A stretch of DNA of 48,273 nt from Mesotoga sp. Brook.08.105.5.1. GTDB lineage: Bacteria; Thermotogota; Thermotogae; Petrotogales; Kosmotogaceae. Positions 1-8,323 of the stretch are shown here, one piece after another. Positions within the stretch are counted from its first letter, which is position 1. Every line of letters starts with the position of its first letter. The stretch covers positions 1 through 48,273 of the forward strand of contig NZ_AYTW01000010.1 of the NCBI RefSeq assembly GCF_002752635.1, read 5' to 3'. A program made the position numbers and the translations under genes. The notes under the pieces were generated by a model, which was not told where the DNA came from, made no database searches, and saw only the letters and a list, made by a program, of their open reading frames with translations.

Positions 1-156
1 AAGGGAGTCTTTCCTACGGATACTTCTCTCTTAAAGATGGCTTATCTAGCAATAATAAATATAACAAAGAAATGGACAGTAAGAACCCTTGAATGGTCAA
101 AGATCCTAACTCAACTTGTGATAAAGTATGAAAGATTAGCTAAGTACATAAGCTGA
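1..156 (+). CDS. IS256-family (mutator) transposase, C-terminal fragment
   Basis: The window opens inside this gene. Frame 1 reads in from base 1 and ends at TGA 154-156, giving the last 51 residues. The stretch FPTDTSLLKMAYLAIINITK followed by KKWTVRTLEW and a terminal QLVIKYERL matches the characteristic C-terminus of mutator/IS256 transposases (pattern: F-P-T/S-D, LLK, YLAI-N-I-KKW, then W..L..QL.I.FE.R). The DDE catalytic residues would lie upstream, outside the window, so activity cannot be judged. Identification rests on my memory of the family pattern. Confidence 0.85.
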   Translation, partial: KGVFPTDTSLLKMAYLAIINITKKWTVRTLEWSKILTQLVIKYERLAKYIS

Positions 157-203
157 TTCTTAAACCCATTACAAAAAAGGGGTTTACACAAAAAAAGAGA
201 CAG
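1..203 (+). mobile_element. Right end of an IS256-family insertion sequence
   Basis: The transposase stop at 154-156 is followed by about 45 bases ending in GGGGTTTACACAAAAAAAGA (about 179-200). Read on the other strand this is TGTGTAAACCCC, the usual look of IS256-family terminal inverted repeats. I place the element's right edge near base 200-203. The left end and the target duplication are outside the window, so the exact boundary is an estimate. Confidence 0.6.
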
Positions 204-335
204 AACCGATCTTGATCTTCTTACCTCTAGCCTCATTCCCCTTACCTCTGATCCGCCTCGTCGTCGTCGATTGCCCAAGAACGAAGATCAGGTACTCGCT
301 CCGGAACGAAGAACCGATTATCCTCGGAGAGCGGA

Positions 336-580
336 GAACCGTTCAACGGTCAACCAGGTTCTCTTGCTCTTTCCTACCACGAACCCGCAACCGCCAACCC
401 CGGCTTTTGCTTTTTCTTACAACTTGCACCTTGGAACTTGCAACTGATGCTTTTCTCGGCAAACGGTGAACCGTTCAACGGTCAACCAGGTTCTCTCGTT
501 CTTTCCTACCACGAACCCGCTACCCCCAACCCCGTTCTTATGCTTTTTCTTACAACTTGCATCTTGGAACTTGCAACTGA
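336..580. repeat. Imperfect tandem duplication of a 132-133 bp intergenic unit
   Basis: Copy 1 (336-447) and copy 2 (468-580) share GAACCGTTCAACGGTCAACC at their start, CCTACCACGAACCCGC in the middle, and CTTGGAACTTGCAACTGA at the end. The offset is 132 bases at the start and 133 at the end, so one single-base indel separates them. Each unit opens with a perfect 6+1+6 palindrome, ACCGTT-C-AACGGT, inside a GAACC...GGTTC inverted pair. Degenerate further pieces (GTTCAGCGG, GTACAGCGG) lie at 594-633. The whole 206-700 stretch has no convincing gene; its open frames are low-complexity Pro/Leu/Arg reading. Confidence 0.8.
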
Positions 581-659
581 GCGGCTCTTCCAGCGTTCAG
601 CGGGTCCTCGTTCTTAAGCGTACAGCGGCTCTTAACCGACAGGCTTGCTATGTTACAAT

Positions 660-688
660 TTAAATTATGATAAAATAGTTTGTATAGT
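660..688 (+). promoter_or_regulatory. Candidate promoter for the encapsulin operon
   Basis: A TATAGT -10-like hexamer lies at 683-688, with TTAAAT at 660-665 at a 17-base spacing. The AT-rich stretch 651-690 also holds other possible boxes (TTACAA 653-658, TATGAT 666-671), so the exact promoter is uncertain. It sits 30-60 bases before the first gene. Confidence 0.35.
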
Positions 689-723
689 ATGGAGTACACG
701 ATAGTTTAGAAGGAGGCGTGCAA

Positions 724-1062
724 ATGAGCAATTATCACGAACCGTTTGAAAAGCTTAGCGAAAAGGCAAAAGACATTTCCAGAGCTCTCAACAGCCTCAA
801 GGAAGAGATCGAGGCAGTTGACTGGTACAACCAGAGAGTCGATGTTTCGGATGACCCTGAACTCAAGGCAGTCATGGCTCACAACAGAGATGAAGAGATA
901 GAACATGCGTGTATGACTCTTGAATGGCTCAGAAGAAATATGGACGGATGGGATGAGGAATTAAAGACATATCTGTTCACGAATGCCCCGATAACCGAAG
1001 TTGAAGAAGCCGGTGAAGGTTCTTCCGGAAATGGCGGTCTCAACATCGGAAAGATGAAATAG
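724..1062 (+). CDS. Encapsulated ferritin-like protein (EncFtn), encapsulin cargo
   Basis: A 112-residue member of the encapsulated-ferritin family, which oxidises Fe(II) at a dimer interface and mineralises iron inside an encapsulin shell. Visible family features are the N-terminal YHEP segment, a first helix with E-E-I-E-A-V-D-W-Y (about 30-38), and a second helix with HNRDEEIEHA (about 54-63) carrying the metal ligands Glu and His. After an acidic, Gly/Ser-rich linker the tail ends GGLNIGKMK, which resembles the short targeting peptide that docks cargo on the shell wall. The ATG at 724 is preferred because AGGAGG (711-716) is 7 bases upstream; the in-frame GTG at 718 is almost on the SD. 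The stop overlaps the SD of the encapsulin gene, so the two are co-translated. Confidence 0.93.
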   Translation: MSNYHEPFEKLSEKAKDISRALNSLKEEIEAVDWYNQRVDVSDDPELKAVMAHNRDEEIEHACMTLEWLRRNMDGWDEELKTYLFTNAPITEVEEAGEGSSGNGGLNIGKMK

Positions 1063-1073
1063 GAGGGATTGCG

Positions 1074-1865
1074 ATGGACCTTTTCAAGAGACAATTGGCC
1101 CCGTTATCAAGCGAGGCATGGGAAGAGATAAACGAGAGAGCAAAGCAAGTACTCAAGAGCTACCTATCGGCAAGAAAGATCGTCAACGTTGTTGGACCTA
1201 AGGGCTGGGAATACTCTTTCCTGCCCGAAGGAAGAGTGATGCTCCTGGATAGAGAAGGTGAAATCGGGGTGGGTTTGAGAAAGGCAAAACCTCTAATAGA
1301 GGCTAGAATCCCGTTCAAGCTGGTTCGGTGGCAGATGGATGATATAGAAAGAGGCGCAAAGGATTCAGATCTTGCACCTCTTGAAGATGCGGTTAAGCAA
1401 ATCGCGCTCTTTGAAGAGAGAGTCATCTATAACGGCTACGAAAAGGCTTCAGTCGAGGGAATCGTTGAAGCTATCGAAAACGACCCCATTCCTCTCGGAT
1501 CGAAGCCAAATGAAATCATTGAGTCTTTGTCTAGAGCAGTCCAGGTTCTGAAAGACAACTTCACTGACGGACCGTTTGTCCTTGTGGTCAATCCAGATAC
1601 TATGTCTATGCTGAACTCACATGTTTCCGGTTATCCTCTGGTGAAGAGAATCGAGTCCTTCCTGGGAAGTGAGATTGTGGTCAGCAGAGTGTTGAAAGAT
1701 GCGCTTCTTCTGCCGAAGGATCACGAAGATCTTGAGATGGTAATCGGCGGAGATTTCGAAATCGGTTATCAAAGCAGCACAGACGATGAGGTAGAGCTCT
1801 TCATAACGGAATCATTTACTTTCAGAGTTCTTGATCCGGCGATCATAGTAAAGCTCACTGTCTGA
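1074..1865 (+). CDS. Encapsulin shell protein (HK97-fold, T. maritima type)
   Basis: This 263-residue protein is the length of Thermotoga maritima encapsulin and aligns with it throughout: it opens with LFKRQLAPLSSEAW, has GPKGWEY near residue 45, the LRKAKPLIEAR E-loop region at about 68-78, and ends with LFITESFTFRVLDP. Family knowledge: 60 copies form a T=1 nanocompartment that houses the ferritin-like cargo and protects iron. The tryptophan that stacks on a flavin in the T. maritima shell (W87) is present here as W86 in the segment VRWQMDDIERG. The start is ATG with AGGAGGG at 1061-1067. The gene forms a two-gene operon with the ferritin and is closed by the hairpin at 1884. Confidence 0.96.
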   Translation: MDLFKRQLAPLSSEAWEEINERAKQVLKSYLSARKIVNVVGPKGWEYSFLPEGRVMLLDREGEIGVGLRKAKPLIEARIPFKLVRWQMDDIERGAKDSDLAPLEDAVKQIALFEERVIYNGYEKASVEGIVEAIENDPIPLGSKPNEIIESLSRAVQVLKDNFTDGPFVLVVNPDTMSMLNSHVSGYPLVKRIESFLGSEIVVSRVLKDALLLPKDHEDLEMVIGGDFEIGYQSSTDDEVELFITESFTFRVLDPAIIVKLTV

Positions 1866-1883
1866 TTTACATTCCAATAAGAG

Positions 1884-1912
1884 ACCGGGAGCATGAAGCT
1901 CCCGGTTTTTTT
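1884..1912 (+). terminator. Rho-independent terminator of the encapsulin operon
   Basis: ACCGGGAGC (1884-1892) pairs perfectly with GCTCCCGGT (1898-1906) across a 5-base loop and is followed by a run of seven T (1906-1912). It lies between the convergent encapsulin and ileS genes; the T run favours the plus direction. Confidence 0.9.
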
Positions 1913-1919
1913 CATATGT

Positions 1920-4900
1920 CTAGACTCTCTCTACCTTGATTCTGGTGTTGTAACCATTTAGGTTCCATTCGGTCCCGGTATCGAGTCCCTCCTGGAAATT
2001 GACGCTGTTTGAAAGCGTCTCTTCTTTTATGTAATCACTGAATGTCTCTATTGCTTCTACAAGAGCATCGGGCCCGAAGTAAGCTACAGTGATTCTATCT
2101 GTAATCTCAAAGTCGGCTTCTTTTCTCATTGTCTGTATCTTCGAAACCATTTCTCTTGCAAGCCCTTCCTGCAGAAGATCGGGAGTGAGTTCGGTATCGA
2201 GAATGACAAAGTTGTCGTTGCTCATCTCGAAAGTAAAGCCTTCCAGTTCCTGTATTCTTATGTCCAGATCCTCTTCCGTCAGATCGAAGAGCCTTCCGTT
2301 AGCTTCAACGGAGATCTTACCGTCGTGTTTGACTCTTGCGACAACCTCAGAAGGTTTCATTAACCTTAGGGCATTGCCGATCGACTTGAGATCTTTGCCG
2401 AACTTAGGACCCATAACTCTGAAATTCGGCTTGACTTCATAGTTCACATAGTCTCCCAGCTCTTCAATGTATTCTATGTTCTTGACGTTGATCTCTTCGA
2501 GGATCAGCTCGCGCATTGACTCGACGATCTTTCTTATATTCCCGTCCACTAGAATCTTCGGCAGAGGTTGCCTGACCTTTATCTGGACCTTGTTTCTACA
2601 TGCTCTACCCAGTGTCACAATGTCCATGACTGTGGCCATTCTCTTTTCGAGTTCAGGCTCGATCAAGCTCTCGTCGGCAACCGGATACAGTTCCAGATGC
2701 ACAGACTCCTTTTCCTTGTGGGTAAGGTTTCTGAAAATCTCTTCGGCCGTGAAAGGTGCAATTGGCGCCATGAGTTTTGCGATGGTCAGCAGTACTTCAT
2801 AAAGCGTGAGATAGGCTGCCTTCTTGCTGTTGTCGAGTTCGCTGGTCCAGTATCTGTCTCGTGTCCTTCTCACATACCAGTTAGAGACTTCCTCGACGAC
2901 AAAGTCCTGAATCGCTCTCACTGATTTCGTAAGATCATAATTGTTCAGAAGCTCTGTCACTTCCTTTACCAGAGTGTTCAGTCTGGACATTATCCATCTG
3001 TCAACCTCTTCCCTTTCAGGAACAGGCAAGTCGAAATTCGCAGGGTCAACGTCGTCAACATTTGCGTACATTGTGAAGAATGAGAATACACTATGCAGGG
3101 TTCCAAAGAACTTGCTGTAAGTGTCCTTCACTCCGTCCTCATCGAACTTTGTGGGAACCCATGGTGGCGAGACGGCCAGCAGATACCATCTGAGTGTATC
3201 TGCACCGTACTTCTCGATTATCTCCGACGGATCAACAGTATTTCCCTTTGACTTCGACATCTTCTGACCGGTCCTGTCTAGAACCAGATTGTTAACCAGA
3301 ACGTTCTTGTAAGGAGACTGGCCAAAGAGGAATGCAGAAATCGACATAAGGGAGTAGAACCAGCCTCTAGTCTGATCTATACCTTCGCAGATGAAATCTG
3401 CTGGAAATAGCTCTCCCATGAAATTGTCTTTGTTCTCGAATGGATAGTGATGCTGGGCCACTGGCATTGCCCCTGAATCAAACCAGCAGTCAATGACCTC
3501 AGGGGTCCTAGTCATCTGTCCACCACATTCGCATCTTAAATGAACGTCATCTACATATGGGCGGTGAAGCTCGATATCTTCTGATATGTTCTCGACTGCT
3601 CTCTCTGCCAGTTCCTTTCGTGATCCAACCGAAGTCAACTTGCCACATTCATCGCACTTCCAGATGTTTAAAGGAGTTCCCCAGTATCTATCTCTCGAAA
3701 GGGCCCAATCTACCATGTTTTCGAGCCAGTTACCGAAGCGGCCCTCCCCAACAAACTTTGGGTACCAGTTCACGGAGTTGTTCACTTCGATCATTTTATC
3801 TCTATACTCTGTAGTCTTTATGTACCACGACTTTCTTGCGTAGTAGAGAAGCGGCGTATCGCATCTCCAGCAGAACGGGTAGGAGTGGGTCAAACGCTCC
3901 TTTTTGAATAACAGATTCCTCTCCTTCAGATAGCGAACAATGAGTGGATCGGCATCCCTTACAAACATCCCTGCCCACGGTGTCACTTCTTCTGTTATCT
4001 TACCTTCCTTGTCGACAAGCTGGAGAAGCGGGAGATTGAATTTCCTTCCGAGTATGTTGTCATCTTCTCCAAAGGCAGGAGCCATATGCACTATACCCGA
4101 GCCGTCTTCAAGAGAGACAAAGTCCCCGTAGACAACAAAGAATGCCTTCTTGTCTACGCTGGCAAAGGGGATCAGCTGTTCATACTCGAGATTGACAAGA
4201 TCTTTGCCTTTGAGTTCTTCAATAACCTTGTAATTGCCTTCTTCACCGAACAAAGCACTGAGGCGCTCCTTGACCAGGTAGTAATATTCGACTTCGCCGG
4301 TATCCAGCATCGCTTCAACCTTTACGTAGTTGAATCTGGGATTCACTGCTAGAGCAACGTTAGAAGGAAGCGTCCATGGAGTCGTCGTCCATACTATGAA
4401 GTACTCGTTTTCCTTTCCTTTCAGTCGGAACTTCGCGTATATAGAGTCAATAGTCTCATCTCTATAGCCCTGAGCAACCTCGTGAGAAGCGAGGGGAGTA
4501 CCGCATCGCGGACAATATGGCATTATTTTGTGGCCCTCATATATGTAGTCTTTGTCAAAGTACTGCTTAAGGATCCACCAGACAGATTCTATATAGTCGT
4601 TGTCCATCGTTATATACGGGTGCTCCATATCTATCCAGTAACCGATTCTCTCTGTCATTTTCTTCCACTGACTTTCGTACTTCCAGACGGATTCTTTGCA
4701 CTTGTGATTGAACTTCTCTATGCCAAAGTCCTCAATCTCCTGCTTCGAAGAGAAGCCCAGCTGCTTTTCAACTTCGATCTCCACAGGAAGACCATGCGTG
4801 TCCCAGCCGGCCTTTCGCTTCACCTTGTATCCTTGCATCGTTTTGAAGCGACAGACTGCATCCTTCAACGTTCTCGAAATTACATGATGAATTCCGGGCA

Positions 4901-5063
4901 TACCGTTGGCAGTAGGCGGACCCTCGAAAAAAACAAACTCGGGACTCCCCTCCCTAACAGTGACACTTCTGTTCGCTAGATCATCTTGCCTCCAATAGGA
5001 GAGTACTTCTTCTTCTCTATCAGCTGCAGGGCGTCTAAGGTCTACTTCTTCAAACCTTGGCAT
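1920..5063 (-). CDS. ileS: Isoleucyl-tRNA synthetase, type 2 (eukaryote-like)
   Basis: Charges tRNA-Ile with isoleucine. This is a class I synthetase of 1047 residues. The signature-1 region is GMPGIHHV (about 54-61) instead of the GHIH of the common bacterial type, and the second signature is KMSKSKGNT near residue 600. The segment GRFGNWLENMVDWALSRDRY is the block typical of long, eukaryote-like (type 2) IleRS, which as a class tolerate mupirocin. Paired Cys motifs (CPRCG, CWRC, CDECG, CECGG) suggest zinc sites. The editing domain contains the WTTTPWTLPSNVALAV block. The ATG at 5063 is chosen over an upstream in-frame one at 5111 because AGGAGGAG lies 7 bases before it and the 16-residue extension is low-complexity Arg. 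It is a single-gene transcript on the minus strand. Confidence 0.95.
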   Translation of the reverse strand: MPRFEEVDLRRPAADREEEVLSYWRQDDLANRSVTVREGSPEFVFFEGPPTANGMPGIHHVISRTLKDAVCRFKTMQGYKVKRKAGWDTHGLPVEIEVEKQLGFSSKQEIEDFGIEKFNHKCKESVWKYESQWKKMTERIGYWIDMEHPYITMDNDYIESVWWILKQYFDKDYIYEGHKIMPYCPRCGTPLASHEVAQGYRDETIDSIYAKFRLKGKENEYFIVWTTTPWTLPSNVALAVNPRFNYVKVEAMLDTGEVEYYYLVKERLSALFGEEGNYKVIEELKGKDLVNLEYEQLIPFASVDKKAFFVVYGDFVSLEDGSGIVHMAPAFGEDDNILGRKFNLPLLQLVDKEGKITEEVTPWAGMFVRDADPLIVRYLKERNLLFKKERLTHSYPFCWRCDTPLLYYARKSWYIKTTEYRDKMIEVNNSVNWYPKFVGEGRFGNWLENMVDWALSRDRYWGTPLNIWKCDECGKLTSVGSRKELAERAVENISEDIELHRPYVDDVHLRCECGGQMTRTPEVIDCWFDSGAMPVAQHHYPFENKDNFMGELFPADFICEGIDQTRGWFYSLMSISAFLFGQSPYKNVLVNNLVLDRTGQKMSKSKGNTVDPSEIIEKYGADTLRWYLLAVSPPWVPTKFDEDGVKDTYSKFFGTLHSVFSFFTMYANVDDVDPANFDLPVPEREEVDRWIMSRLNTLVKEVTELLNNYDLTKSVRAIQDFVVEEVSNWYVRRTRDRYWTSELDNSKKAAYLTLYEVLLTIAKLMAPIAPFTAEEIFRNLTHKEKESVHLELYPVADESLIEPELEKRMATVMDIVTLGRACRNKVQIKVRQPLPKILVDGNIRKIVESMRELILEEINVKNIEYIEELGDYVNYEVKPNFRVMGPKFGKDLKSIGNALRLMKPSEVVARVKHDGKISVEANGRLFDLTEEDLDIRIQELEGFTFEMSNDNFVILDTELTPDLLQEGLAREMVSKIQTMRKEADFEITDRITVAYFGPDALVEAIETFSDYIKEETLSNSVNFQEGLDTGTEWNLNGYNTRIKVERV

Positions 5064-5207
5064 ACTTCGTCTCCTCCTGTCTTGAAGTATTCGTCGAATA
5101 ATGTAGTTCAATTATGAGGGTATCTGTCAATTTTTGCTTTAAGAATAGAAAAACTTGAAGAGTGCCTGTGAAGAGACTGGGCAGGCAATCTGTCCTAGAA
5201 AAGCGTC

Positions 5208-5246
5208 TTACTCTGTAATCCCCGGCTCTGAAGTTGTACCAGGCAT
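5208..5246 (-). CDS. Possible 12-codon leader ORF upstream of ileS
   Basis: In the 220-base leader of ileS, ATG 5246-5244 is preceded by AAGGAG (5256-5261) at a 9-base spacing and reads MPGTTSEPGITE before TAA. It contains a single Ile codon. Downstream in the leader, TGCCTG and CAGGCA can form a 6-bp stem with a T-rich stretch after it. This could be a translated leader affecting ileS, but one Ile codon is weak evidence and it may be chance. Confidence 0.25.
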   Translation of the reverse strand: MPGTTSEPGITE

Positions 5247-5290
5247 AGATTTCTTCTCCTTCTCAACGGTTATAGCCGCTTATAGATAAT

Positions 5291-5318
5291 ATAATACAAT
5301 ACATTTCAAACTTGTCAA
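5291..5318 (-). promoter_or_regulatory. Sigma-A-type promoter for ileS
   Basis: Read on the minus strand, TTGACA (5318-5313) is followed after 16 bases by TATTAT (5296-5291). The start of transcription would be near 5284, leaving a leader of about 220 bases before the ileS ATG. Confidence 0.65.
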
Positions 5319-5345
5319 GCAAAATCGACAACCAGAAATCTAAAC

Positions 5346-5372
5346 GAAGCATCCGCGCAGGGCGGATGCTTC
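5346..5372 (-). terminator. Terminator hairpin at the end of the molybdenum hydroxylase operon
   Basis: GAAGCATCCGC (5346-5356) and GCGGATGCTTC (5362-5372) form a perfect 11-bp stem with a 5-base loop, 47 bases past the stop of the minus-strand operon. On the minus strand it is followed by GTTTAGATTTC, a broken T tract, so termination may be imperfect. Confidence 0.65.
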
Positions 5373-5418
5373 AATGAATTGGAGATTGTTTCGATCTCTT
5401 ACAAAATACGCTCTTATT

Positions 5419-7833
5419 TCACCATTCCTTCTTTGCTCGCTCATAAGCCAGATCAAGAGCATAAGGCCATTCCCAGAAATCAGTCTCACCTTTATCTTTA
5501 GCTTTCAAAGCCTTGTAAACTCTTTCTCTGCTGAGCGGGTAACTGTGAATTCTCATACCAGTCGCCCTGAACAATGCGTTGTTTGTTGCCGGTGCAGGGG
5601 CTATCATCGAGTGTTCACCGACTCCGCGGTTTCCGTAAGGTGAAATCTCTTCTGGTGTCTCTTCCCAGAAAGCGTCGATCTCACCTGGAATATCCTTTAT
5701 CGTGGCAATCTTGTAATCCGTGAAGTCTGGAGTGAGTAATCTTCCATATTCATCGTAGATCATAGCTTCCATTAGACAGGCAGAAAGACCCTGAACTGTT
5801 CCTCCTTCAATCTGACCTTTGATGTTTATTGGAGTGATAGCTTTGCCGACATCGTAACCCGCACAAACTTTGTTTATAATGATTCTCCCAGTCGCAGGGT
5901 CTACTTCCAAATCTATTCCCACTGCGCCAAGAGTGAAGTGAACGACACTCTTGGGAGACTGCCCGGTGTCTGGATCGGGATAGATCAAGTCAGGCGGTGT
6001 AAATGAGCCGCTTCCGATTATTGGGCCGCCCTTCAGAATTCCGTCTGGCATTTTGAAACCGTTCTGAACTCTTTCGTCAATCCTTTCGCTCTTGCCAAGT
6101 TTGTGACACTTAACGACTCCATGCTCTATGCTTATCGTCTCGACAGGCGTCTGCCAGTATTCGGAGAAAAGAGCGAGGAGCTTCTCTCTTAGCTCGCTTG
6201 CAGCTAGCTTTACCGCCATGCCCATCGACCAGCAGGATCTGCTTGCTACAGTTTGCCAGTCGTAAGGATGGCTCTGTGTATCTGGATAGTAGACCTTTAT
6301 CCAATCATAAGGAATCCCGAGTTCTTCGGAGACTATCTGAGCATAAGCGCTATACGTTCCCTGACCCATATCCATTGTGGCGGCAAGAACTTCAACCGTT
6401 CCGTCTCCGTTGAGTTTGACAATGGCTGATGAAGAAGCGTCGGCGGGAATTGCAGGCGCCTTTATTGCCAGCGCGATTCCCTTCCCTCTCTTCCAGCCCT
6501 TTCTTATTGGAGGCTCTTCTTTGAGGACATCTATGCTCTTTGCAACCTTGTCGATTATTTTGTCGAGAGCATGGTCATGCATTGGCATTCCGGTACAGGT
6601 AGTCTGCCCCTTCTTCAAAAGGTTCTTCTTTCTGAACTCAACTGGATCTATGTTCAGTTTGTGAGCGACTATATCAACCACGACTTCAAGTGCGCTCATT
6701 AGCTCCGGCAAACCGAACCCTCTGTAAGCACCTCCAAATGGCTTGTTTGTGTAAACTGCATAGCAGTCCGACCAGACGTTCGGAATATTGTAAGCTCCCA
6801 TTGATGTGTAACCGGCGCTTCTAACCGGGTTTGCTCCATATTCGGCAGAGATTCCCGTGTCAAACCAGAATGTGTGGCGTATACCCTGCATCAGGCCGTC
6901 TTCACTGACTGCAAGCTCGATTCTAGCCACAAATCCCTGGCGGACCCACGAGGTCAAGAGGACTTCTTCTCTTGGTATGAAAAGCTTTACAGGCCTTCCT
7001 TTCAGATCCTCATCCATAGCTGCTGCAAGGCAGAGAGCCTCGATAGTCATCCCTGCCTTCCCTCCGAAGCCGCCGCCTATCGGAGGCGCGATCACCCGAA
7101 TCTTGTTCAGTGGATACTTTATCCCCTTGGCGATTATGTCTCTTACTGTGAAGGCGGACTGCGCCGAGGTCCAGATCATTATCTCTCCAGATGCGGGATC
7201 TTGCTTGCAAATTGAGCACAGCGTTTCAATATAACCATGAGCAATCTGAGGACACGTAATCGTCTCTTCAAAGACGTGAGCCGCATTCTTGAAGGCCGCT
7301 TCGGTATCTCCTTTTCTTATCCTGAACCAGTTGGCAATATTGGTATTTGGCTGAGGAGTAATGAAGTCTACGTGCTCGTATTTGTGGAGGTCGGGATGAA
7401 CAAGCACTGAATTTGTGGTAGCTGCCTTAACCGGATCGAAGATAGCTTCGAGCTCTTTGTATGTTACTTTAACCTTCTTGACCCCTTCTCTCGCGGCCTG
7501 CTCGGTTTCGGCAACAACTAGCGCAACGGGCTCTCCAACATATCTTGCTCTCCCAATTGCCATGGGCGTTCTATCCTTTAGATATAGACCGAAGTGATGT
7601 GGAAAGTCTTCTCCAATCAGGACTTTAAGTACACCGGGAATCTCCAGCGCCTCTGAATAATCGATTTTCAGAATCTCTCCGTGTGCTACAGAAGAGCGTA
7701 CGACCGCTGCGTGAAGCAGTTCGGGACCGAACCTGAGGTCATCGGTAAATTGAAGTGTGCCCTCCGCCTTCTCGAGATCATACTTTCTTGGCAACCACTT
7801 CCCAATTCCGGTCTTTGTCTTAATCGTCTTCAC
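5419..7833 (-). CDS. Xanthine dehydrogenase family, molybdenum cofactor-binding subunit
   Basis: An 804-residue catalytic subunit of a molybdenum hydroxylase; the family hydroxylates purines and other N-heterocycles with water as oxygen donor. Family landmarks are the N-terminal segment RYVGEPVALVVAE, the cofactor loop GGGFGGKAGM, the GAYRGFGLPE block, and GVGEHSMIAPAPATNNAL near the C-terminus, which carries the Glu that acts as base in xanthine dehydrogenase. The GTG at 7833 is used because AAGGAGGTGAG ends a few bases upstream; the longer reading from 7875 lies wholly within the preceding gene. It overlaps the Fe-S subunit by 14 bases and is the last gene of the operon. Substrate is not readable from sequence: xanthine is the default, but the neighbours point to a less usual heterocycle. 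Confidence 0.92.
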   Translation of the reverse strand: MKTIKTKTGIGKWLPRKYDLEKAEGTLQFTDDLRFGPELLHAAVVRSSVAHGEILKIDYSEALEIPGVLKVLIGEDFPHHFGLYLKDRTPMAIGRARYVGEPVALVVAETEQAAREGVKKVKVTYKELEAIFDPVKAATTNSVLVHPDLHKYEHVDFITPQPNTNIANWFRIRKGDTEAAFKNAAHVFEETITCPQIAHGYIETLCSICKQDPASGEIMIWTSAQSAFTVRDIIAKGIKYPLNKIRVIAPPIGGGFGGKAGMTIEALCLAAAMDEDLKGRPVKLFIPREEVLLTSWVRQGFVARIELAVSEDGLMQGIRHTFWFDTGISAEYGANPVRSAGYTSMGAYNIPNVWSDCYAVYTNKPFGGAYRGFGLPELMSALEVVVDIVAHKLNIDPVEFRKKNLLKKGQTTCTGMPMHDHALDKIIDKVAKSIDVLKEEPPIRKGWKRGKGIALAIKAPAIPADASSSAIVKLNGDGTVEVLAATMDMGQGTYSAYAQIVSEELGIPYDWIKVYYPDTQSHPYDWQTVASRSCWSMGMAVKLAASELREKLLALFSEYWQTPVETISIEHGVVKCHKLGKSERIDERVQNGFKMPDGILKGGPIIGSGSFTPPDLIYPDPDTGQSPKSVVHFTLGAVGIDLEVDPATGRIIINKVCAGYDVGKAITPINIKGQIEGGTVQGLSACLMEAMIYDEYGRLLTPDFTDYKIATIKDIPGEIDAFWEETPEEISPYGNRGVGEHSMIAPAPATNNALFRATGMRIHSYPLSRERVYKALKAKDKGETDFWEWPYALDLAYERAKKEW

Positions 7834-8323
7834 GCAACTCACCTCCTTTAACCTTTCCGGAAAGAATGGCGGCACTTTTCTTGACCGCCCGGATAATCGA
7901 GAGATAACCCGTGCATCTGCAGATATTTCCCGAGAGAGCTTCTTTTATCTCTTCCTCAGAAGGAGACGGATTCTTCTTGAGCAATGCATAGGTTGTCATG
8001 ACCATCCCCGGAGTACAGTAACCGCACTGTATTGCGCCTTCATCTACGAAGGCCTGCTGAATCGGATGAAGCCTGCCTTTTTTGACAAGCCCTTCTACTG
8101 TTAGCACTTCCGCACCCTCGGCTTCTCGCGCAAGGACAAGACAAGACTTTTGAGGAAGTCCATTTATGATAACCGTGCATGCTCCGCACTCTCCCTCTTC
8201 GCAGCCTCGCTTCAGGCTTGTAACACCGTATTCTCTCAAAGCATTGAGAAGGGTCGTTCTGTCCTCGACTATCAAGGTGGCTTTTCGGCCGTTGAGTGTC
8301 AGAGTTACATGCTTGTCTTTCAT
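7820..8323 (-). CDS. Xanthine dehydrogenase family, [2Fe-2S] subunit
   Basis: A 167-residue electron-transfer subunit with two [2Fe-2S] clusters. The plant-type cluster ligands are in GCEEGECGACTV with a fourth Cys in QKSC; the second, helical-domain cluster ligands are CGYCTPG and NICRCTGY. It passes electrons from the Mo centre to the FAD subunit. The ATG at 8323 overlaps the stop of the FAD subunit as ATGA and has AGAAGGTG 7 bases upstream; the longer frame to 8362 is unlikely. Full family length. Confidence 0.95.
   Translation of the reverse strand: MKDKHVTLTLNGRKATLIVEDRTTLLNALREYGVTSLKRGCEEGECGACTVIINGLPQKSCLVLAREAEGAEVLTVEGLVKKGRLHPIQQAFVDEGAIQCGYCTPGMVMTTYALLKKNPSPSEEEIKEALSGNICRCTGYLSIIRAVKKSAAILSGKVKGGELREDD

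Noticed and set aside
336-580. Possible CRISPR array
   Set aside because: Only two long imperfect units without regular short repeats and spacers, and no cas genes in the window.
212-663. Two open frames (212-469 and 466-663) in the repeat block
   Set aside because: Both read through the tandem repeat, have low-complexity Pro/Leu/Arg content and no SD; they are by-products of the repeat.
718-723. GTG start for the ferritin-like gene
   Set aside because: It begins one base after AGGAGG, too close; ATG 724 has correct spacing.
4482-4979. Long plus-strand frame of 165 codons inside ileS
   Set aside because: It is antisense to conserved IleRS coding sequence, with no SD and no family pattern.
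5064-5285. T-box riboswitch upstream of ileS
   Set aside because: I could not find the conserved T-box sequence (GGTGGNACCGCG type) or a specifier loop with an Ile codon in the expected arrangement.
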